NCBI RefSeq assembly: GCF_900636825.1
Contig: NZ_LR134318.1
Coordinates: forward strand, 2,389,501 to 2,453,500
DNA from: Pseudomonas fluorescens
Lineage (GTDB): Bacteria > Pseudomonadota > Gammaproteobacteria > Pseudomonadales > Pseudomonadaceae
Reading direction: 5' to 3'
Length of the DNA: 64,000 nt
In this document: positions 1 to 8,914 of the stretch, piece by piece
Numbering within the stretch: position 1 is the first letter of the stretch
Layout of the letters: each line of letters starts with the position of its first letter
The notes under the pieces: model-generated
What the model was told of the DNA's origin: nothing
What the model saw: only the letters and a program-made list of their open reading frames with translations
Database searches by the model: none
Program-made: the position numbers and the translations under genes

Positions 1-20
1 GGTTGATTGTTCAGATTCAT
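1..20 (-). CDS. Possible start of a gene running off the left edge
   Basis: On the minus strand an ATG at position 20 opens a reading frame beginning MNLNNQ that leaves the window. A GGGG-type ribosome binding site lies about seven bases upstream (read on the minus strand as AAGGGGCAAATC before the ATG). Only six residues are visible, so no function can be given. The call rests only on the start codon, the Shine-Dalgarno-like run and the lack of another gene in the first 190 bases. Confidence 0.3.
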
Positions 21-194
21 GATTTGCCCCTTGACCAGTGTGGTGATCTTTCAAAGTTGATTCGCTAATACAGGTAGCCCATCGGTTAGTTGATCCCTGG
101 CACCGAAACCAGGACGTCAGCGCTCGCCCGTGTGGAATACGGGGTCGTGCATCTGTTGCATGTAGTCGTGTTGAATAACTGCTACGCAATAGCG

Positions 195-550
195 TCACAA
201 CGAGGAGAAGCAGCGAAAACCGGGAGGCTTCTTGTTGACACTTTCAGTGTCTACCACAAGCGTCTTGAGAATTTTCGCCAGCGCTTCTCGTCCTTGTACT
301 GGACGTTCAGGCCAGGTCAGCTTCTTCAATCTGCCTTGTGGGCAGCGTGTATCCGGAAAAAACAACTCGGCGGTCAGACGAGTTTGCTCAAGCGTGTTAC
401 CCGTGTTCCCGATCGGGGAACGTCTTCATCATGCAAAAGCAAAACGATGCCGTCAACGGTTTTGTAGTGATTATTTTCAAGCACTACATATTGTCGGACA
501 AAGCTGTTTTGGAATGAGAAAAGGTCGGTCCGCTGATGGGGGCAGGGCAC
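195..550 (-). pseudogene. Possible frameshifted hypothetical gene downstream of topB
   Basis: Two minus-strand reading frames together read like one protein. The upstream frame runs from a possible GTG at 550 through residues such as FVRQYVVLENNHYKTVDG and stops soon after position 400. The downstream frame picks up with PIGNTGNTLEQTRLTAEL, continues through FFPDTRCPQGRLKKLTWPER, and ends at the stop at 195-197. The switch lies near 415-435. I do not recognise the family. This may be a true frameshift pseudogene, a sequencing error, or chance; the alternative plus-strand ORFs here have unconvincing composition. It starts 11 bases after the topB stop, so it could be a decayed operon partner. 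Confidence 0.35.
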
Positions 551-560
551 CGCGAACGGC

Positions 561-2504
561 TTAACGGGCCGCCGGTCTGGCGGTACGCTTGCGCGTGCCG
601 GTGGTTTTGCTGGCGTTGGATTTGCGCTTTTTCTTCCATGGCGCTGCGGCCTTACCGGTAGGAGCCGGGCCGCTGATGGTCAGGCTCAGGGCTGAGCAGC
701 GGCTGACCTGCTTGCTCATCCACGCCGCTTGTTTGGTGACGAATTCTTCGAGACTCATTTCGCCGCTCTGCACCATATCCAGTGCCTGCTCCCAGATCGC
801 GGTGGTGCCGGGATCGGCTATCGCCCGGGGCACCGCATCAATCAGGCTGAACGCGGCCGGTGTAGCAGCCAAGGCCTTGCCGTTCTTCACCAGATAACCA
901 CGGTCCAGCAAACCCTGAATGATCGACGCACGGGTGGCTTCGGTGCCGATCCCCGTGGTGTCTTTGAGTTTCTGTTTTAGCAGTGGGTCTTCAACCAGTT
1001 TGGCGACGTTCTTCATCGCCTTGATCAGATCACCCTCGGTGTAGGGTTTTGGCGGTTGAGTCCAAAGATCCTTGAGCTTCACGTCGGCGACAATGCATGC
1101 GATGCCTTCGGTCAATGCCGGCAAGGTTTGCGGGGCGGGCGCTTCGCGGCCTTTGGCGGGTGCCAGAGCTTCCGGCAAGGCGCGCTTCCAGCCCGGTTCA
1201 ATGATCTGTTTGCCCACTGCGCGCAACGCCTGACCCGCGCAATCGAAATCGGCCTGCGTGCGATCGTACTCATGATTAGGCAGAAACTGCGCCAGATAGC
1301 GCGCGCGAATCAGCGTGTACACCGCACGGTGTTTGCCGCTCAAGCGGTCGAGATGCTTCGCTGCCGCCGTTGGAATAATGCCGTGGTGAGCGCTGACCTT
1401 GGCGTCGTTCCAGGCCCGCGAGCGGCGCTGCGGTTCGAGAAAATCTTGCAGCGCCTCAAGACCGGGATCGGCTTGACGCAGCGCAGCGAGAATTCCCGGC
1501 GCCTCGCTGTGCTGGCTCACCGGCAGATAACCGCAATCGCTGCGCGGGTAGGTGATGACCTTATAGGTTTCGTAAAGCGCCTGGGCAATATCGAGTGTTT
1601 CCTGGGCACCGAGGCCGAGTTTTTTCGAGCAGACTTCCTGCAAGGTGCCGAGATCGAAGGGCAGGGGCGCCACTTCGCGCATCCGCTCGGTTTTCAGTTT
1701 GGCCACACGAGCACTCTCGGCATTGGCGATTGCCGCCGCGGCTTGCTGGGCCAGTGTCTGATTCAGGCAGCGATCCTGATCATCGGTCGCCTCGGACGGC
1801 GCGCGCCACTGCGCGGTAAACGCAGTGCCTTGATGCAGCAGATCCACGTCGATGGCCCAATAAGCCACAGGCACGAAATCGGCAATGCTGCGATCGCGAT
1901 CCACCACCAGTCGAAGTGTCGGCGTCTGCACGCGGCCGACCGGCAACACACCTTGATAACCCGACTGTCGTCCAAGCAGGGTGAACAGGCGGCTCATGTT
2001 CATGCCGATCAGCCAGTCCGCCCGCGAACGACCCAGCGCAGAGTGATACAGGCTAAAGGTCTCGGCGCCAGGCTTCAAAGCGGCCAGTGCCTTGCGGATC
2101 GAGGCTTCATCCAGCGCCGACAGCCACAAGCGGCGGATCGGCCCGCGATAGCGGCAGTGCTCGACCAGTTCCCGGGCGATCATTTCGCCCTCACGGTCGG
2201 CATCGGTGGCGATGATCAGTTCGCTGGCTTCGCCGAGCAGGCGTTTCACTGCTTTGTACTGGCTGGCGGTGCGCGGCTTGACGGTCATTTTCCACTTGTC
2301 CGGAATGATCGGCAGATCCGCCAGCACCCAGCGTTTGTAGCGAGCGTCGTACGCGTCCGGAGGTGCGGTTTCGAGCAAATGGCCAATGCACCAGGTCACC
2401 GTGACATCCGTCCCCAACCAGCAGCCGTCGCCGCGCCGCCGGGCGCCGAGCACGGCAGCAATGTCTTTGGCCTGGGAAGGTTTTTCACAGAGGTACAGCC
2501 GCAT
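561..2504 (-). CDS. topB: DNA topoisomerase III
   Basis: Type IA topoisomerase of about 647 residues that decatenates and relaxes negatively supercoiled DNA by single-strand passage. The N-terminal Toprim domain carries the CEKPSQ motif near residue 6 and the metal-binding DADREGE at about 101-107. The catalytic tyrosine lies in ITYPRSD near residue 319. The C-terminus ends in a lysine/arginine-rich tail (WKKKRK onward), common in this group as a DNA-binding extension. Two in-frame ATGs exist, at 2513 and 2504. The second gives the family-like MRLYLCEKP start and is preferred, although neither has a strong ribosome binding site. The gene stands alone, divergent from the DUF427 gene. Very secure. 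Confidence 0.95.
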   Translation of the reverse strand: MRLYLCEKPSQAKDIAAVLGARRRGDGCWLGTDVTVTWCIGHLLETAPPDAYDARYKRWVLADLPIIPDKWKMTVKPRTASQYKAVKRLLGEASELIIATDADREGEMIARELVEHCRYRGPIRRLWLSALDEASIRKALAALKPGAETFSLYHSALGRSRADWLIGMNMSRLFTLLGRQSGYQGVLPVGRVQTPTLRLVVDRDRSIADFVPVAYWAIDVDLLHQGTAFTAQWRAPSEATDDQDRCLNQTLAQQAAAAIANAESARVAKLKTERMREVAPLPFDLGTLQEVCSKKLGLGAQETLDIAQALYETYKVITYPRSDCGYLPVSQHSEAPGILAALRQADPGLEALQDFLEPQRRSRAWNDAKVSAHHGIIPTAAAKHLDRLSGKHRAVYTLIRARYLAQFLPNHEYDRTQADFDCAGQALRAVGKQIIEPGWKRALPEALAPAKGREAPAPQTLPALTEGIACIVADVKLKDLWTQPPKPYTEGDLIKAMKNVAKLVEDPLLKQKLKDTTGIGTEATRASIIQGLLDRGYLVKNGKALAATPAAFSLIDAVPRAIADPGTTAIWEQALDMVQSGEMSLEEFVTKQAAWMSKQVSRCSALSLTISGPAPTGKAAAPWKKKRKSNASKTTGTRKRTARPAAR

Positions 2505-2701
2505 GACTACCATCGCTGGTTGGTTTTTGTGGAGGGCACAGGATGGCCGGAGTCGGCGGCGGGAGCAACTTTTATCTGTATGGATATACAGATGAAATCA
2601 TTTCCGAACATGAGGTCGTGCCGTTCAGCCGTAATCCCGGCCCGACTCCGGCCCATCAGCTATACCTGAACCGGTCTCTTCGCCGTATTCAGGAGAACTC
2701 C

Positions 2702-3064
2702 ATGACAAGCCCAAGTCCTGTGATCAGGCTCGAACAACTTACCGGCTGCCTGCTGGTGAAATTCCATGGCATCCAGGTCGCCGCGTCCTCCCATGCGCTG
2801 ATCCTCAACGAAGCCAATTACCCGCCGGTTTATTACATTCCTCGCGAAGACATCGACGAAAGATATTTCGCCCGCACCGACCACACCAGCTATTGCCCGT
2901 ACAAGGGAGATGCCAACTATTTCAGTTTGCAGGTGCCGGGGCATGAAGGCGCAAATGCGGTTTGGACGTACGAAAACCCGAAGGTCTCAGTGGCGCCGAT
3001 CCGCGACTACGTGGCGTTTTATCCGGATCAGGTGAAGTTCGAAGTGATTACGGCCCAGATCTGA
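2702..3064 (+). CDS. DUF427 domain-containing protein
   Basis: A 120-residue protein of the DUF427 family, whose members are small beta-rich proteins of unknown biochemical role. The typical motifs are present: ALILNEANYPPVYYIPREDI, then CPYKGDANYFSL and a WTYENP segment before the C-terminal VAFYPDQVKFEV. The ATG at 2702 is chosen because CAGGAGAAC lies just upstream; the open frame extends further 5' without another good start. It converges on the transporter at 3118, with a hairpin between them. Family assignment is firm; function is unknown. Confidence 0.85.
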   Translation: MTSPSPVIRLEQLTGCLLVKFHGIQVAASSHALILNEANYPPVYYIPREDIDERYFARTDHTSYCPYKGDANYFSLQVPGHEGANAVWTYENPKVSVAPIRDYVAFYPDQVKFEVITAQI

Positions 3065-3072
3065 GCCATGAA

Positions 3073-3104
3073 AAATGGCGAGAGAATCACTTCCCTCGCC
3101 ATGG
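3073..3104 (-). terminator. Hairpin terminator for the minus-strand transporter gene
   Basis: An 8-bp perfect stem ATGGCGAG / CTCGCCAT with a 12-base loop. Read on the minus strand it is followed by TTTTT, so it suits the transporter transcript better than the DUF427 one. Confidence 0.65.
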
Positions 3105-3117
3105 TTGCAGACTGCCG

Positions 3118-4740
3118 TCAGTTCTTGTCCAGATCGATGTTCTTCGTTTCGCGCAAACAGATCATTCCCACCACCAGGCTCACCCCGGTAATCAACACCG
3201 GGTACCACAGTCCATAGAAAATATCCCCGGTGTACACCACCAGCGCGAACGACACGGTCGGCAAGAATCCGCCAAACCAGCCGTTGCCGATGTGGTACGG
3301 CAGCGACATCGAGGTGTAGCGAATACGCGTCGGAAACAGCTCGACCATCAGCGCCGCCAGCGGGCCGTAGCACATGGCCGAGATGATGATCAGCGCGACG
3401 ATCAGGGCAACGATCATCGGCTTGTTGATCTGCTGCATGTCTGCCTGCTGCGGGTAGCCGGCGAGGGTGATCGCGCCGCGCAGTGCCGACTCATCGAAAC
3501 CGTCCAGTTTCACGTCGCCGACACTCACTTGCACGGCGCTCCCGGCAGGCGCAGCGACGCTGGAGTAGGGCAGGCCTTGCTTGACCAGAAAGGTTTTGAC
3601 CTTGTCGCACGGGCTGTCGAATTTCGCCTTGCCGACCGGATCGAACTGGAAGGTGCAAGTCGCCGGATCCGCCACCACCGTGATCGGTGCCTGACGGCTG
3701 GCCTGATCGATTGCCGGGTTGGCGTAATGCGCCAGGGATTTGAAAATCGGGAAGTACAGCGCGGTCGCCAGCAGCAGGCCAAGCATCAATACCGGTTTGC
3801 GCCCGACCTTGTCGGACAGCCAGCCGAAAAAGATGAAGAACGGCGCGCCGATCACCACGCTGATGATCAGCAGACCGTTGGCCACCGCCGGGTCCATTTT
3901 CAGGAACTGGGTGAGGAAAAACAGCACGTAAAACTGCGCGGCGTAGAAGGTCACCGCTTGCCCGGCATTGATGCTGAACAGCGCGATCAACACCACTTTG
4001 AGGTTTTCCCATTTGCCGAAGGATTCGCGAATCGGCGCCTTGGAGGTTTTGCCTTCTTCTTTCATTTTCAGATAGGCCGGCGACTCGTGCAGGCTTAGGC
4101 GAATCCAGGTGGAAATGCCCAACAGCACAATCGACAGCAGGAACGGAATCCGCCAGCCCCACACTTCAAACTGATCGCCGGTGAAATAACGGCAACCGAG
4201 CACTACCAGCAGCGACAGTAGCAGGCCCAGGGTCGCAGTGGACTGAATCCAACTGGTGTGGAAGCCGCGTTTGCCCATCGGTGCATGCTCGGCGACGTAA
4301 GTCGCAGCGCCGCCATATTCACCGCCCAGGGCCAAGCCCTGAAGCATGCGCAGCACCACCAGAATGATCGGCGCGGCGATGCCGATGCTGGCGTAGGTTG
4401 GCAGCAGACCGACGCAGAATGTCGCCACGCCCATCAGGATTATCGTTGCGAGGAACGTGTATTTGCGCCCGATCATGTCGCCCAATCGCCCGAACACCAG
4501 CGCCCCGAACGGACGGACGATGAAACCGGCAGCGAACGCCATGAGCGCAAAGATGAACGCCGTGGTGTCGTTGACTCCGGCGAAAAACTGTTTGCTGATC
4601 ACCGCCGCGAGCGCGCCGTAGAGGAAGAAGTCATACCACTCGAACACCGTGCCCAATGAAGAGGCGAAGATGACTTTCTGCGTGGCGTTGCTGGTGCTGG
4701 CGGCGCTCGCGGCGTCCAGCGGCTGAGCGTGTTCTGACAT
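3118..4740 (-). CDS. MFS transporter, metabolite:H+ symporter (MHS) type
   Basis: Inner-membrane proton symporter of the MHS branch (ProP, KgtP, ShiA relatives), 540 residues, longer than the usual 430-450. The first helix region SLGTVFEWYDFFLYG and the loop FGRLGDMIGRKYTF are MHS signatures, and GWLSDKVGRKPV is the C-half repeat. The extra length is an insertion of about 90-100 residues after the helix ending FPIFKSL and before MIVALIVALIIISAM. By topology it should be periplasmic, and it carries two cysteines (ATCTF and SPCDK). The ATG at 4740 is chosen over a GTG at 4755 because GTGAGGGAT precedes it. The substrate cannot be read from sequence; a carboxylate or betaine-like solute would fit the GMC enzyme next door. 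That link is inference. Confidence 0.85.
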   Translation of the reverse strand: MSEHAQPLDAASAASTSNATQKVIFASSLGTVFEWYDFFLYGALAAVISKQFFAGVNDTTAFIFALMAFAAGFIVRPFGALVFGRLGDMIGRKYTFLATIILMGVATFCVGLLPTYASIGIAAPIILVVLRMLQGLALGGEYGGAATYVAEHAPMGKRGFHTSWIQSTATLGLLLSLLVVLGCRYFTGDQFEVWGWRIPFLLSIVLLGISTWIRLSLHESPAYLKMKEEGKTSKAPIRESFGKWENLKVVLIALFSINAGQAVTFYAAQFYVLFFLTQFLKMDPAVANGLLIISVVIGAPFFIFFGWLSDKVGRKPVLMLGLLLATALYFPIFKSLAHYANPAIDQASRQAPITVVADPATCTFQFDPVGKAKFDSPCDKVKTFLVKQGLPYSSVAAPAGSAVQVSVGDVKLDGFDESALRGAITLAGYPQQADMQQINKPMIVALIVALIIISAMCYGPLAALMVELFPTRIRYTSMSLPYHIGNGWFGGFLPTVSFALVVYTGDIFYGLWYPVLITGVSLVVGMICLRETKNIDLDKN

Positions 4741-4821
4741 ATCGGTATCCCTCACAGTGATTGTTTTTGTTGTTCCACTGGTGTTGCGTGTCCGGGTGAT
4801 GCCTTGAATTAAACGCGGTCC

Positions 4822-4944
4822 CTTGTAGGAGCTGCCGCAGGCTCGGGCCGCGATCGGACGATCTTTTGATCTTGCTTTTGATCCGGAAAATCCAAAGTCA
4901 AAAGATCGTCCGATCGCGGCCCGAGCCTTCGGCAGCTCCTACAG
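4822..4944. repeat. REP inverted pair (BIME-like)
   Basis: Two inverted REP units. CTTGTAGGAGCTGCCGCAGG at the left is matched by CCTTCGGCAGCTCCTACAGG at the right, and both are extended by CGGGCCGCGATCGGACGATC and its complement, so nearly 50 bases on each side can pair. The right end covers the stop codon of the GMC gene. Confidence 0.85.
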
Positions 4945-6585
4945 GGGGTGGGCCAGCTCCAATTTTGCGGTGTTGCTTTTAATGCTGGGGTTGAGGATCA
5001 GCTGAGCGGCCTTCTCGGCAATCATCAGCGTAGGCGAACAGGTATTGCCCGAGATGATTTTCGGCATGATCGAGGCGTCGGCGACGCGCAAACCGGGCAC
5101 GCCATGCACGCGCAACTGTGCGTCGACTACCGCATCACCGTCATTGCCCATGCGACAGGTGCCGACCGGATGGAAAATCGTCGTGCCGATTTTCGCGGCG
5201 GCTTCGTGCAACTGTTCTTCGCTTTGCAACTGCTCGCCCGGCAGATACTCCACCGGTTTGAACGCTTGCAGGGCGGGGGCGCTGACGATGCGACGGGTCA
5301 GGCGAATCGCATCCGCCGCGACGCGCAAATCCTCCGGGTGACTGAGGTAGTCAGGCTGAATCAGCGGTGGCTCTTGGGGATTCGCCGAGCGAATTTCGAT
5401 GCGCCCGCGACTCTGCGGACGCAGATCGCACACCGATGCGGTGAATGCCGGAAAGCTGTGCAACGGTTCGCCAAAACGCTCCAGCGACAGCGGCTGTACG
5501 TGATATTCGAGATTCGCCGAGGTCTGCTCCGGCCCCGACCGCGCGAACGCGCCCAGCTGGCTCGGCGCCATCGACAACGGCCCGCTGCGGTCATATAGAT
5601 AGCGCAGGCCCATACCCATCTTGCCCCACACGCTGCCAGCGATCTGATTCAACGTGCGCGCGTTTTCCAGTTTGTAGATCAGCCGCAACTGCAAGTGATC
5701 CTGCAGGTTGCCGCCCACCCCCGGCAGCTCATGGATCACGCCGATGCCGAGACGCTCCAGCAGCGGTCGCGGGCCAATCCCGGAGCGCTGCAAAATGCTC
5801 GGCGAGCCGACCGAGCCGGCGCACAGGACGATTTCCTTGCGCGCCCTGAACTGTTTGATCTGGCCTTGGTGTTGCGCGCTGACTTTCGAGGCGCGGCCGT
5901 TTTCCATCAGCACCCGATCCACTTCAACGCCGGTCAGCACAGTCAGGTTCGCCCGGGCGCGCACCGGTTTCAAAAAGGCCTTCGCGGCGTTCCAGCGCAC
6001 GCCGGCCTTCTGATTGACCTGAAAGTAACCGCAACCTTCGTTGTCGCCTTGGTTGAAGTCGCTGATGCTGGCGATACCGCTTTGTTCGGCAGCGCTGCGG
6101 AACGCATCCAGAATCGGCCACGACAAGCGTTGTTGCTCGACCTGCCATTCGCCTTGGCCGCCATGGAATTCGGCGCCCCCAGCGAAGTGGTTTTCACTTT
6201 TCTTGAACAGCGGCAACACGTCGTTCCAGGCCCAGCCGGGATTGCCCTCGGCCGCCCAGCCGTCGTAGTCGTTGGCCTGGCCGCGCATGTAGATCATGCC
6301 GTTGATGGAGGAGCAGCCGCCCAGCACTTTGCCGCGCGGATAACTCAGTGCACGGCCATTGAGGCCCGCCTGTTCTTCGGTTTTGAAGCACCAGTCGGTG
6401 CGCGGATTACCGATGCAGAACAGGTAACCCACCGGAATGTGAATCCACGCATAGTTATCGCGTCCGCCCGCTTCGAGCAGCAAAACGCGGTGCTGCGGAT
6501 CTGCCGACAGCCGATTGGCCAGCAGGCACCCTGCGGGGCCGGCGCCGACCACGATGTAGTCGTATTCATCAAGGGAAGTCTGCAT
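4939..6585 (-). CDS. GMC family FAD-dependent oxidoreductase (choline dehydrogenase-like)
   Basis: Flavoenzyme of 548 residues that oxidises an alcohol. The N-terminal Rossmann motif is VVGAGPAGCLLANRL, followed by GGCSSINGMIYMRG (GMC signature 1) and GSVGSPSILQRSGIG (signature 2). The catalytic histidine lies in FHPVGTCRMG, and the C-terminal NTCSPTLMIAEKAA supplies the second active-site position. It resembles BetA-type choline dehydrogenases but also many alcohol dehydrogenases of unknown substrate, so I do not call it betA. The start at 6585 (MQTSLDEYDY) is preferred, with GAGGTCAGGG upstream; a GTG at 6621 is the alternative. Its TAG stop lies inside a REP element. It is divergent from a LysR gene, its likely regulator. 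Confidence 0.88.
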   Translation of the reverse strand: MQTSLDEYDYIVVGAGPAGCLLANRLSADPQHRVLLLEAGGRDNYAWIHIPVGYLFCIGNPRTDWCFKTEEQAGLNGRALSYPRGKVLGGCSSINGMIYMRGQANDYDGWAAEGNPGWAWNDVLPLFKKSENHFAGGAEFHGGQGEWQVEQQRLSWPILDAFRSAAEQSGIASISDFNQGDNEGCGYFQVNQKAGVRWNAAKAFLKPVRARANLTVLTGVEVDRVLMENGRASKVSAQHQGQIKQFRARKEIVLCAGSVGSPSILQRSGIGPRPLLERLGIGVIHELPGVGGNLQDHLQLRLIYKLENARTLNQIAGSVWGKMGMGLRYLYDRSGPLSMAPSQLGAFARSGPEQTSANLEYHVQPLSLERFGEPLHSFPAFTASVCDLRPQSRGRIEIRSANPQEPPLIQPDYLSHPEDLRVAADAIRLTRRIVSAPALQAFKPVEYLPGEQLQSEEQLHEAAAKIGTTIFHPVGTCRMGNDGDAVVDAQLRVHGVPGLRVADASIMPKIISGNTCSPTLMIAEKAAQLILNPSIKSNTAKLELAHPL

Positions 6586-6718
6586 TCCCTGACCTCGCTT
6601 TTTGTTTTTATTGTCGGACACTCTAGTTGTTAGCTTTCGTCAAAAGAATGTTAGTTTTTGCGCAGCCGCTGTGCGTTTCTGAACAGTGCACCAAGACCTT
6701 AGCTCACAAGGACACGCT

Positions 6719-7606
6719 ATGTTCGACTGGAATGACCTGCGGTTTTTTCTCGAACTGCAACGCAGTGGCCGCCTGCTCACCGCCGCGAGGCGCCTCAACA
6801 CCACGCACGCTACGGTTGCACGGCACATTGAAGCCATCGAAAAAAGTCTCGGCACCGCGCTGTTTGTCCAGCATGCGCAAGGCTACGAGATGACACCCGC
6901 GGGGGAGGCGCTGCTCAAGCATGCTGAAGCGATGGAAAATGTTGCGTTGCTGGCGCAGGAAGAAATCACCCAATCGACCGCGCCGCTGGGCAAGATTCGC
7001 GTCGGTGTCACCGAAGGGCTGGGGATCAGATTTCTCGCGAGTCGCATGATCGGCTTGTTCGAACGCTATCCTGGCCTGGAAGTGGAACTGGTCGCTGTGC
7101 CACGGTTTGTCAGCATCCTCAATCGTGAGGCTGAGATCAGCATTCACCTCGAGCGGCCGGCGGCGGACATGCTGGTGACGCGCAAACTCACCGACTATCG
7201 CCTCGCGCTGTACGCCAGCCAGGCCTATCTCGATAAAGCCGCGCCGATTCTCAGCCGCGAAGACCTCGGGCGACAGGCGTGGATCGGCTATGTGGATGAT
7301 TTGCTGTTCAGTCAGGAGTTGATGTTTCTCAACAGTTTCTGCCGAAGTCCACGCGTTGTGTTTCACAGCACCAGCGTCATCGCCCAACAGGAAGCGGCTC
7401 GCTCGGGATTGGGCATTGCCGTGCTGCCGTGTTACATGGCCGCGTCCGATCCGGGGCTGGTGCCGCTGCTGCCCGATGAAAGCATCGAGCGTAGCTACTG
7501 GATCAGCACGCGGCGGGAGTTGCACAAGTCGGTGCGGCTGCGGGTGGTCTGGGATTATGTGGTGGAATTGTGCGAGGCGGAGCAGGGCTTGTTGCTTGAC
7601 CTCTGA
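6719..7606 (+). CDS. LysR-family transcriptional regulator
   Basis: A 295-residue LysR-type regulator: N-terminal winged HTH (MFDWNDLRFFLELQRSGRLL, then LNTTHATVARHIEAIEKSLG) and a C-terminal periplasmic-binding-like effector domain (VGVTEGLGIRFLASRMIGLF onward). The ATG at 6719 has AAGGACA upstream. It is transcribed away from the GMC oxidoreductase, with 133 bases between the starts, so control of that enzyme is the natural inference. The effector is unknown. Confidence 0.88.
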   Translation: MFDWNDLRFFLELQRSGRLLTAARRLNTTHATVARHIEAIEKSLGTALFVQHAQGYEMTPAGEALLKHAEAMENVALLAQEEITQSTAPLGKIRVGVTEGLGIRFLASRMIGLFERYPGLEVELVAVPRFVSILNREAEISIHLERPAADMLVTRKLTDYRLALYASQAYLDKAAPILSREDLGRQAWIGYVDDLLFSQELMFLNSFCRSPRVVFHSTSVIAQQEAARSGLGIAVLPCYMAASDPGLVPLLPDESIERSYWISTRRELHKSVRLRVVWDYVVELCEAEQGLLLDL

Positions 7607-7721
7607 AGATCAAAAGATCGCAGCCTTCGGCAGCTCCTACACCGGTCCTTGTAAAAGATCGCAGCCTTCGGCAGCTCCTGCTTTTATCTCTGTAGGAGCT
7701 GCCGAAGGCTGCGATCTTTTT
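7607..7721. repeat. REP cluster, three units
   Basis: Two direct copies of AAAAGATCGCAGCCTTCGGC (with GGCAGCTCCT following) and one inverted copy TGTAGGAGCTGCCGAAGGCT. The cluster lies between the convergent LysR and AraC genes and probably folds into transcript-end hairpins. Confidence 0.85.
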
Positions 7722-7747
7722 TCCGGATTCAACGATCCCGCTAATAC

Positions 7748-8842
7748 CTAAACCGCGCGCCCAACCATCCGCACACTCGCAAACGTCGACTCGTTTCGAG
7801 CCTGATCGAGCACGGTCAGCTGAGTAGAGGACGCCTGTGCGGTCGCGAGCGGCGCCTGTTTGCGGCTCATTTCCGAGCCGCTGCGTTCATCGCTGGGCGG
7901 CACGCCAAAGTACTCGCGGTAGCACTTGGAGAAATGCGGCGTTGAAACGAAGCCGCAGACATAGGCCAGTTCGACAATCGACATGGAAGTCTGCTTGAGC
8001 AGTTGCCTCGCACGAATAAGCCGTAACCTCAGGTAATAACGCGACGGCGTGCACTGCAGATATTTCTGGAACAGCCGCTCGAGCTGGCGCCGTGACAGGC
8101 CGACGTATTCTGCCAGGTGATCGAGATCGATCGGCTCCTCCAGATTGGCCTCCATCAACGCGACGATCTCTTGCAACTTGGGCTGATGCGTTCCGAGCAC
8201 ATGCTTGAGCGGAACACGCTGATGATCCTGTTCGTTGCGTATTCGCTCGTAGACAAACATCTCGGAGATCGCGGCGGACAGTTCACGGCCGTGATCGCGA
8301 GCGATCAGGTGCAGCATCATGTCCATTGGCGCGGTGCCGCCGGAGCTGGTGAAGCGGTTGCGGTCGAGGGTGAACAGGCTCGTACTGACGCTCACACGCG
8401 GAAAGGCTTCCTGCATCGCCGCGAGAAACTCCCAGTGCACACTGCATTCGTAACCGTCGAGCAACCCGGCTTGTGCCAGCGCCCAGCTACCGGTGCAAAC
8501 GCCGCCCAGGCGTTTCGACTGTCGTGCCAGAGCTTGCAGCCAAGTGATGTGCTCGCGCGTGATCACGCTTTGAATGCCGACGCCGCCGCAGACAATGACG
8601 GTGTCGGCGATGGACGCGTTATGCCACGGGGCATCCGGCGTGATCGGCAGGCCATCGCTCGCCCAGACCGCCGCGCCACCCGGGCTGAACGTATGCCAGC
8701 GGTACAACGTCCGACCGCTCAGCTGATTGGCCATGCGCAAGGGCTCGACGGCGGACGCCAGCGACATCAGGGTAAATTTGTCCAGCAGCAGAAAACCGAC
8801 GGATTGCGTCTTGGCGTCGGGCACGATGGCGCTTGATGACAT
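7748..8842 (-). CDS. GbdR-like AraC-family regulator with DJ-1/PfpI-type sensor domain
   Basis: A 364-residue regulator. The N-terminal class I glutamine amidotransferase-like domain (about residues 14-190) includes IVCGGVGIQ and GVCTGSW with its cysteine near residue 116. The C-terminal AraC double HTH (about 225-325) includes EYVGLSRRQLERLFQKYL and FVSTPHFSKCYREYFGVPP. The sequence is strikingly like GbdR, the glycine-betaine-responsive activator of Pseudomonas, including the ISEMFVYERIRNEQDHQRVP linker. No betaine catabolic genes (gbcAB, dgc) are visible here, so it is either GbdR itself away from its usual neighbours or a close paralogue. The start at 8842 has GAGGACAG upstream; ATG at 8875 is rejected. 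It lies downstream of gabP on the same strand, with a hairpin between. Confidence 0.85.
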   Translation of the reverse strand: MSSSAIVPDAKTQSVGFLLLDKFTLMSLASAVEPLRMANQLSGRTLYRWHTFSPGGAAVWASDGLPITPDAPWHNASIADTVIVCGGVGIQSVITREHITWLQALARQSKRLGGVCTGSWALAQAGLLDGYECSVHWEFLAAMQEAFPRVSVSTSLFTLDRNRFTSSGGTAPMDMMLHLIARDHGRELSAAISEMFVYERIRNEQDHQRVPLKHVLGTHQPKLQEIVALMEANLEEPIDLDHLAEYVGLSRRQLERLFQKYLQCTPSRYYLRLRLIRARQLLKQTSMSIVELAYVCGFVSTPHFSKCYREYFGVPPSDERSGSEMSRKQAPLATAQASSTQLTVLDQARNESTFASVRMVGRAV

Positions 8843-8878
8843 TTCTGTCCTCACTGAAAACGATGGCAGCCGCAAATT

Positions 8879-8908
8879 CCGATGCCCCTCGCCTGAGCGT
8901 GGGGCATC
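8879..8908 (-). terminator. Hairpin between gabP and the GbdR-like gene
   Basis: GATGCCCC and GGGGCATC pair around an 11-14 base loop in the 72-base gap. No long T-run follows, so termination may be partial. Confidence 0.5.
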
Positions 8909-8914
8909 AGGGAA

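Noticed and set aside
1056..2669. 537-codon plus-strand ORF over topB
   Set aside because: Shadow of topB; no ribosome binding site and no family features.
2962..4098. 378-codon plus-strand ORF over the MHS transporter
   Set aside because: Shadow frame with His/Arg/Gln/Asp-rich composition typical of antisense.
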